A DNA stretch of 64,000 nucleotides from JBBIQS01 sp037442205 (GTDB lineage: Bacteria; Myxococcota; Myxococcia; Myxococcales; UBA5297), in contig JBBIQS010000029.1 of assembly GCA_037442205.1 (NCBI GenBank), positions 20,939-84,938 on the forward strand. The letters run 5' to 3'. The position numbers and the translations under genes are program-made. Shown one piece after another: positions 63,401-64,000 of this stretch. Positions within the stretch are counted from its first letter, which is position 1, and every line of letters starts with the position of its first letter. Below the pieces are notes generated by a model. It searched no databases. It worked only from the letters and a program-made list of their open reading frames with translations, and was not told where the DNA came from.

Positions 63401-64000
63401 CGTAGGTCCAGGTCGCCCCGCGCCCGTCCGCCTCGGTGAGCTTGTTCATCGAGGCGTCCCAGCTCATCGACTTCACTTCGCCGATCGGGCTCGTCACCTT
63501 CACCGGGTTGCCGGCCGCGTTCCACTCCCAGGTCGTCGCCAGGCCCGTCCGATCGATCACCACCGCCTTGTTGGCCAGCGGGTCGTAGAGCACCTGCATC
63601 CGATTGCCGGCGGGATCGACCATCCCCACCCACCGGCCGTCCTCATCGTAGAGCTCGGTCCAGATGCTGCCGTTCTTGTCGGTGCGGCTGGTCAGCTTGT
63701 GCCTGACCGAGTAGCCGTACTTCTCGACGTGGCCCAGCAGGTCGTGCGCCGCGGAGAGGTCGTCGCCGTCGTGGTCGTAGGTGAGGGTGCGGTTGGCGGC
63801 GTCGGTGACCTTCGCCAGCTTCCCGGTCGCGTCATAGGAGAGGGTCAGCGCGATGCGCCCGGACGAATCGGTCACCGTCGACAGCCGGTTCTGGGCGTCG
63901 TAGCCCAGCGTCGTGCGGTTGCCGTTGGGATCCTGCTGGGAGAGCAGGGCGCCGCCCGGGTCGAAGCGGTACACCAGCCCGTCCTTGAACTTGAGCTGAT
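60414..64000 (-). CDS. Rhs-family protein 2, N-terminus outside window, membrane-type C-terminal domain
   Basis: The frame is open to the right edge, so the N-terminal part is missing; about 1195 residues are seen. A GTG at 63974 is internal, since the same frame continues upstream. YD repeats run through the core to GFTGREHDE and YRYANAVPTSATDPHG, the end-of-core signature. The last 170 residues are not shared with Rhs 1. They carry at least two hydrophobic segments (VGMVTMFLAFTMTLMLT and TAIVVWLSIVLASFGGF), a GVGDGLTFGLT pretoxin-like stretch and an unrecognised end (GSRVWVQIGKGGYLDYLL, WPSGLMWLTGFLGHRIKP). This end has a lower GC content. It is probably the toxin domain, exported and cut from the core cage. 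The target is unknown. Confidence 0.88.
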   Translation of the reverse strand, partial: QLKFKDGLVYRFDPGGALLSQQDPNGNRTTLGYDAQNRLSTVTDSSGRIALTLSYDATGKLAKVTDAANRTLTYDHDGDDLSAAHDLLGHVEKYGYSVRHKLTSRTDKNGSIWTELYDEDGRWVGMVDPAGNRMQVLYDPLANKAVVIDRTGLATTWEWNAAGNPVKVTSPIGEVKSMSWDASMNKLTEADGRGATWTYGYDAKGNLTSRKDPLGATVSSTYDPTYSRLTYTSQPYVSNTYDTKGNLLTSRDNNGNTTTYVPDAQGRPTTITQPGSAVTVLGYDGQGNVTTIIDPEGGVTTLGQDAAGHLTSVTDGKGNKRTLEVDARGQVTAMVDALNQRTEYGYDATGNRISIKDAAGAVTTFTYDALNRLISTTDAKGSVAKTEYDAEGRVLARIDAKGNRSEFHYDKAGRLFETVSPEGAITSLGYCADQGQACETVDPLGKKTTIATDLVGRETGRTDPLGHLSTRDYLTNGLPWHEVDANGSTTTNSYDSLNRLSGVTQPQGYVSYGYDARGNRTSVTAGSSVTGYTYDRANRLLSEVNALKQASSYTYDKVGNRETKTDGNGKVTTYQYDANRRLKAVIFQDGSQYSYDYDSRGNRTLEKGPNHERHLKYDAVNRLEQVDDLTLGKSFVHGYDANGNRTSTSVDGLSFGYRYDKLNRLVEATEPDGEKTRLFYDLAGNRERLVFGNGVTASYQYDAAGRLTLIAYADAQGRPLQSFKYDLDAVGNRLNKTFLDGTVESYSYDAGNRLTKASYPGGRTVTYTLDALGNRTSVAEQPPAGRQINYAYTNNAFNQVTQVQQYDFYNPIITTGYAYDGNGNLKTETQGTSVRSYGYDLDNRLTRIDLRGGAANAFEYDANGLRTKKVDSSGTTRYLLDGPSVVAEYDDLGSRKAVYVNNPQRIDEVFSATVLLNGLPTKVYPLTDGLGSVYALVDRNGAVVRTNSYDVYGARSTSGTGPLLAMGFTGREHDESGLNYHRDRYMSPALGRWTQADRLGMIDGPNVYRYANAVPTSATDPHGQFVFVPVAVGMVTMFLAFTMTLMLTDAIQGEDDVAAFFAGVGDGLTFGLTGLGREATGLHCVNTGSFAYIYGLQTAIVVWLSIVLASFGGFTLAQYVWVTHWETGAAAAGVIGSRVWVQIGKGGYLDYLLSGIIGKYPFGDKVSELVLRSSLEWPSGLMWLTGFLGHRIKP
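61081..63903 (-). repeat. Rhs core duplication, copy 2
   Basis: The partner of the block at 57135-59960. This copy continues upstream of 63903 in the same frame, as expected of the parent gene, whereas copy 1 ends there. The high identity points to a recent duplication or ongoing gene conversion. Confidence 0.9.

Overview
The window is high-GC DNA from a Gram-negative bacterium. It carries lipid A and inner-core LPS genes, class A PBP, many lipoproteins and secreted proteins. Large carboxypeptidase-regulatory-like repeat proteins, DUF4105, a WD40 lipoprotein, an MCP with long coiled coils and an LTA4H-type aminopeptidase fit Myxococcota or a related delta-proteobacterial lineage. This placement is inferred from gene content only. 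No rRNA, tRNA, CRISPR array or insertion sequence was seen.

Layout. 1-5.3 kb (minus): a lipoprotein hydrolase cut by the left edge, an M1/LTA4H-like aminopeptidase, an acyl-CoA-binding protein and a P13-like membrane protein. 5.4-6.6 kb: a GT87-type membrane glycosyltransferase. 6.6-16.3 kb (minus): an MCP behind an ABC-type periplasmic binding protein, a 1087-aa repeat protein with a Cys cluster, and a PBP1A with a long insertion inside its glycosyltransferase domain. 16.8-22.8 kb: a Ser/Asn-rich lipoprotein with a DUF4105 protein (plus), then two lipoproteins, one with WXXGXW repeats (minus). 23-36.5 kb is the envelope region: two GT4 enzymes, a WaaE-like GT2, separate heptose kinase and adenylyltransferase genes, phosphofructokinase, lpxL, lpxK, a 52-aa ORF, a heptosyltransferase and waaA. 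THEP1, an endonuclease V and an RhlE-type helicase interrupt it.

36.8-50.3 kb: an M23 peptidase, a small lipoprotein, a FabL-like enoyl reductase, then the heat-shock set hrcA-grpE-dnaK and dnaJ. Between dnaK and dnaJ lie a YciB-like gene and a Uma2 gene with a nonsense codon. An LpoA-like lipoprotein, a WD40 lipoprotein with an inserted retropepsin-like domain, and a LolA-like lipoprotein follow. 50.5-55.8 kb holds a HEAT-repeat protein, an SDR, a DUF523-DUF1722 protein, a DUF1801 protein, an unrecognised protein and an XRE regulator.

56.1-64 kb is the most striking part: two tandem Rhs genes (minus) sharing a nearly identical core of about 2.8 kb. Each ends in a different, lower-GC, membrane-containing C-terminal domain and is followed at once by its own small membrane protein (candidate immunity gene). 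The downstream Rhs copy lacks its N-terminal half, and the same 24-bp sequence lies just past each candidate immunity gene. This is the layout expected of a polymorphic-toxin locus with a displaced 'orphan' toxin/immunity module. Neither C-terminal domain could be assigned to a known toxin family by reading.
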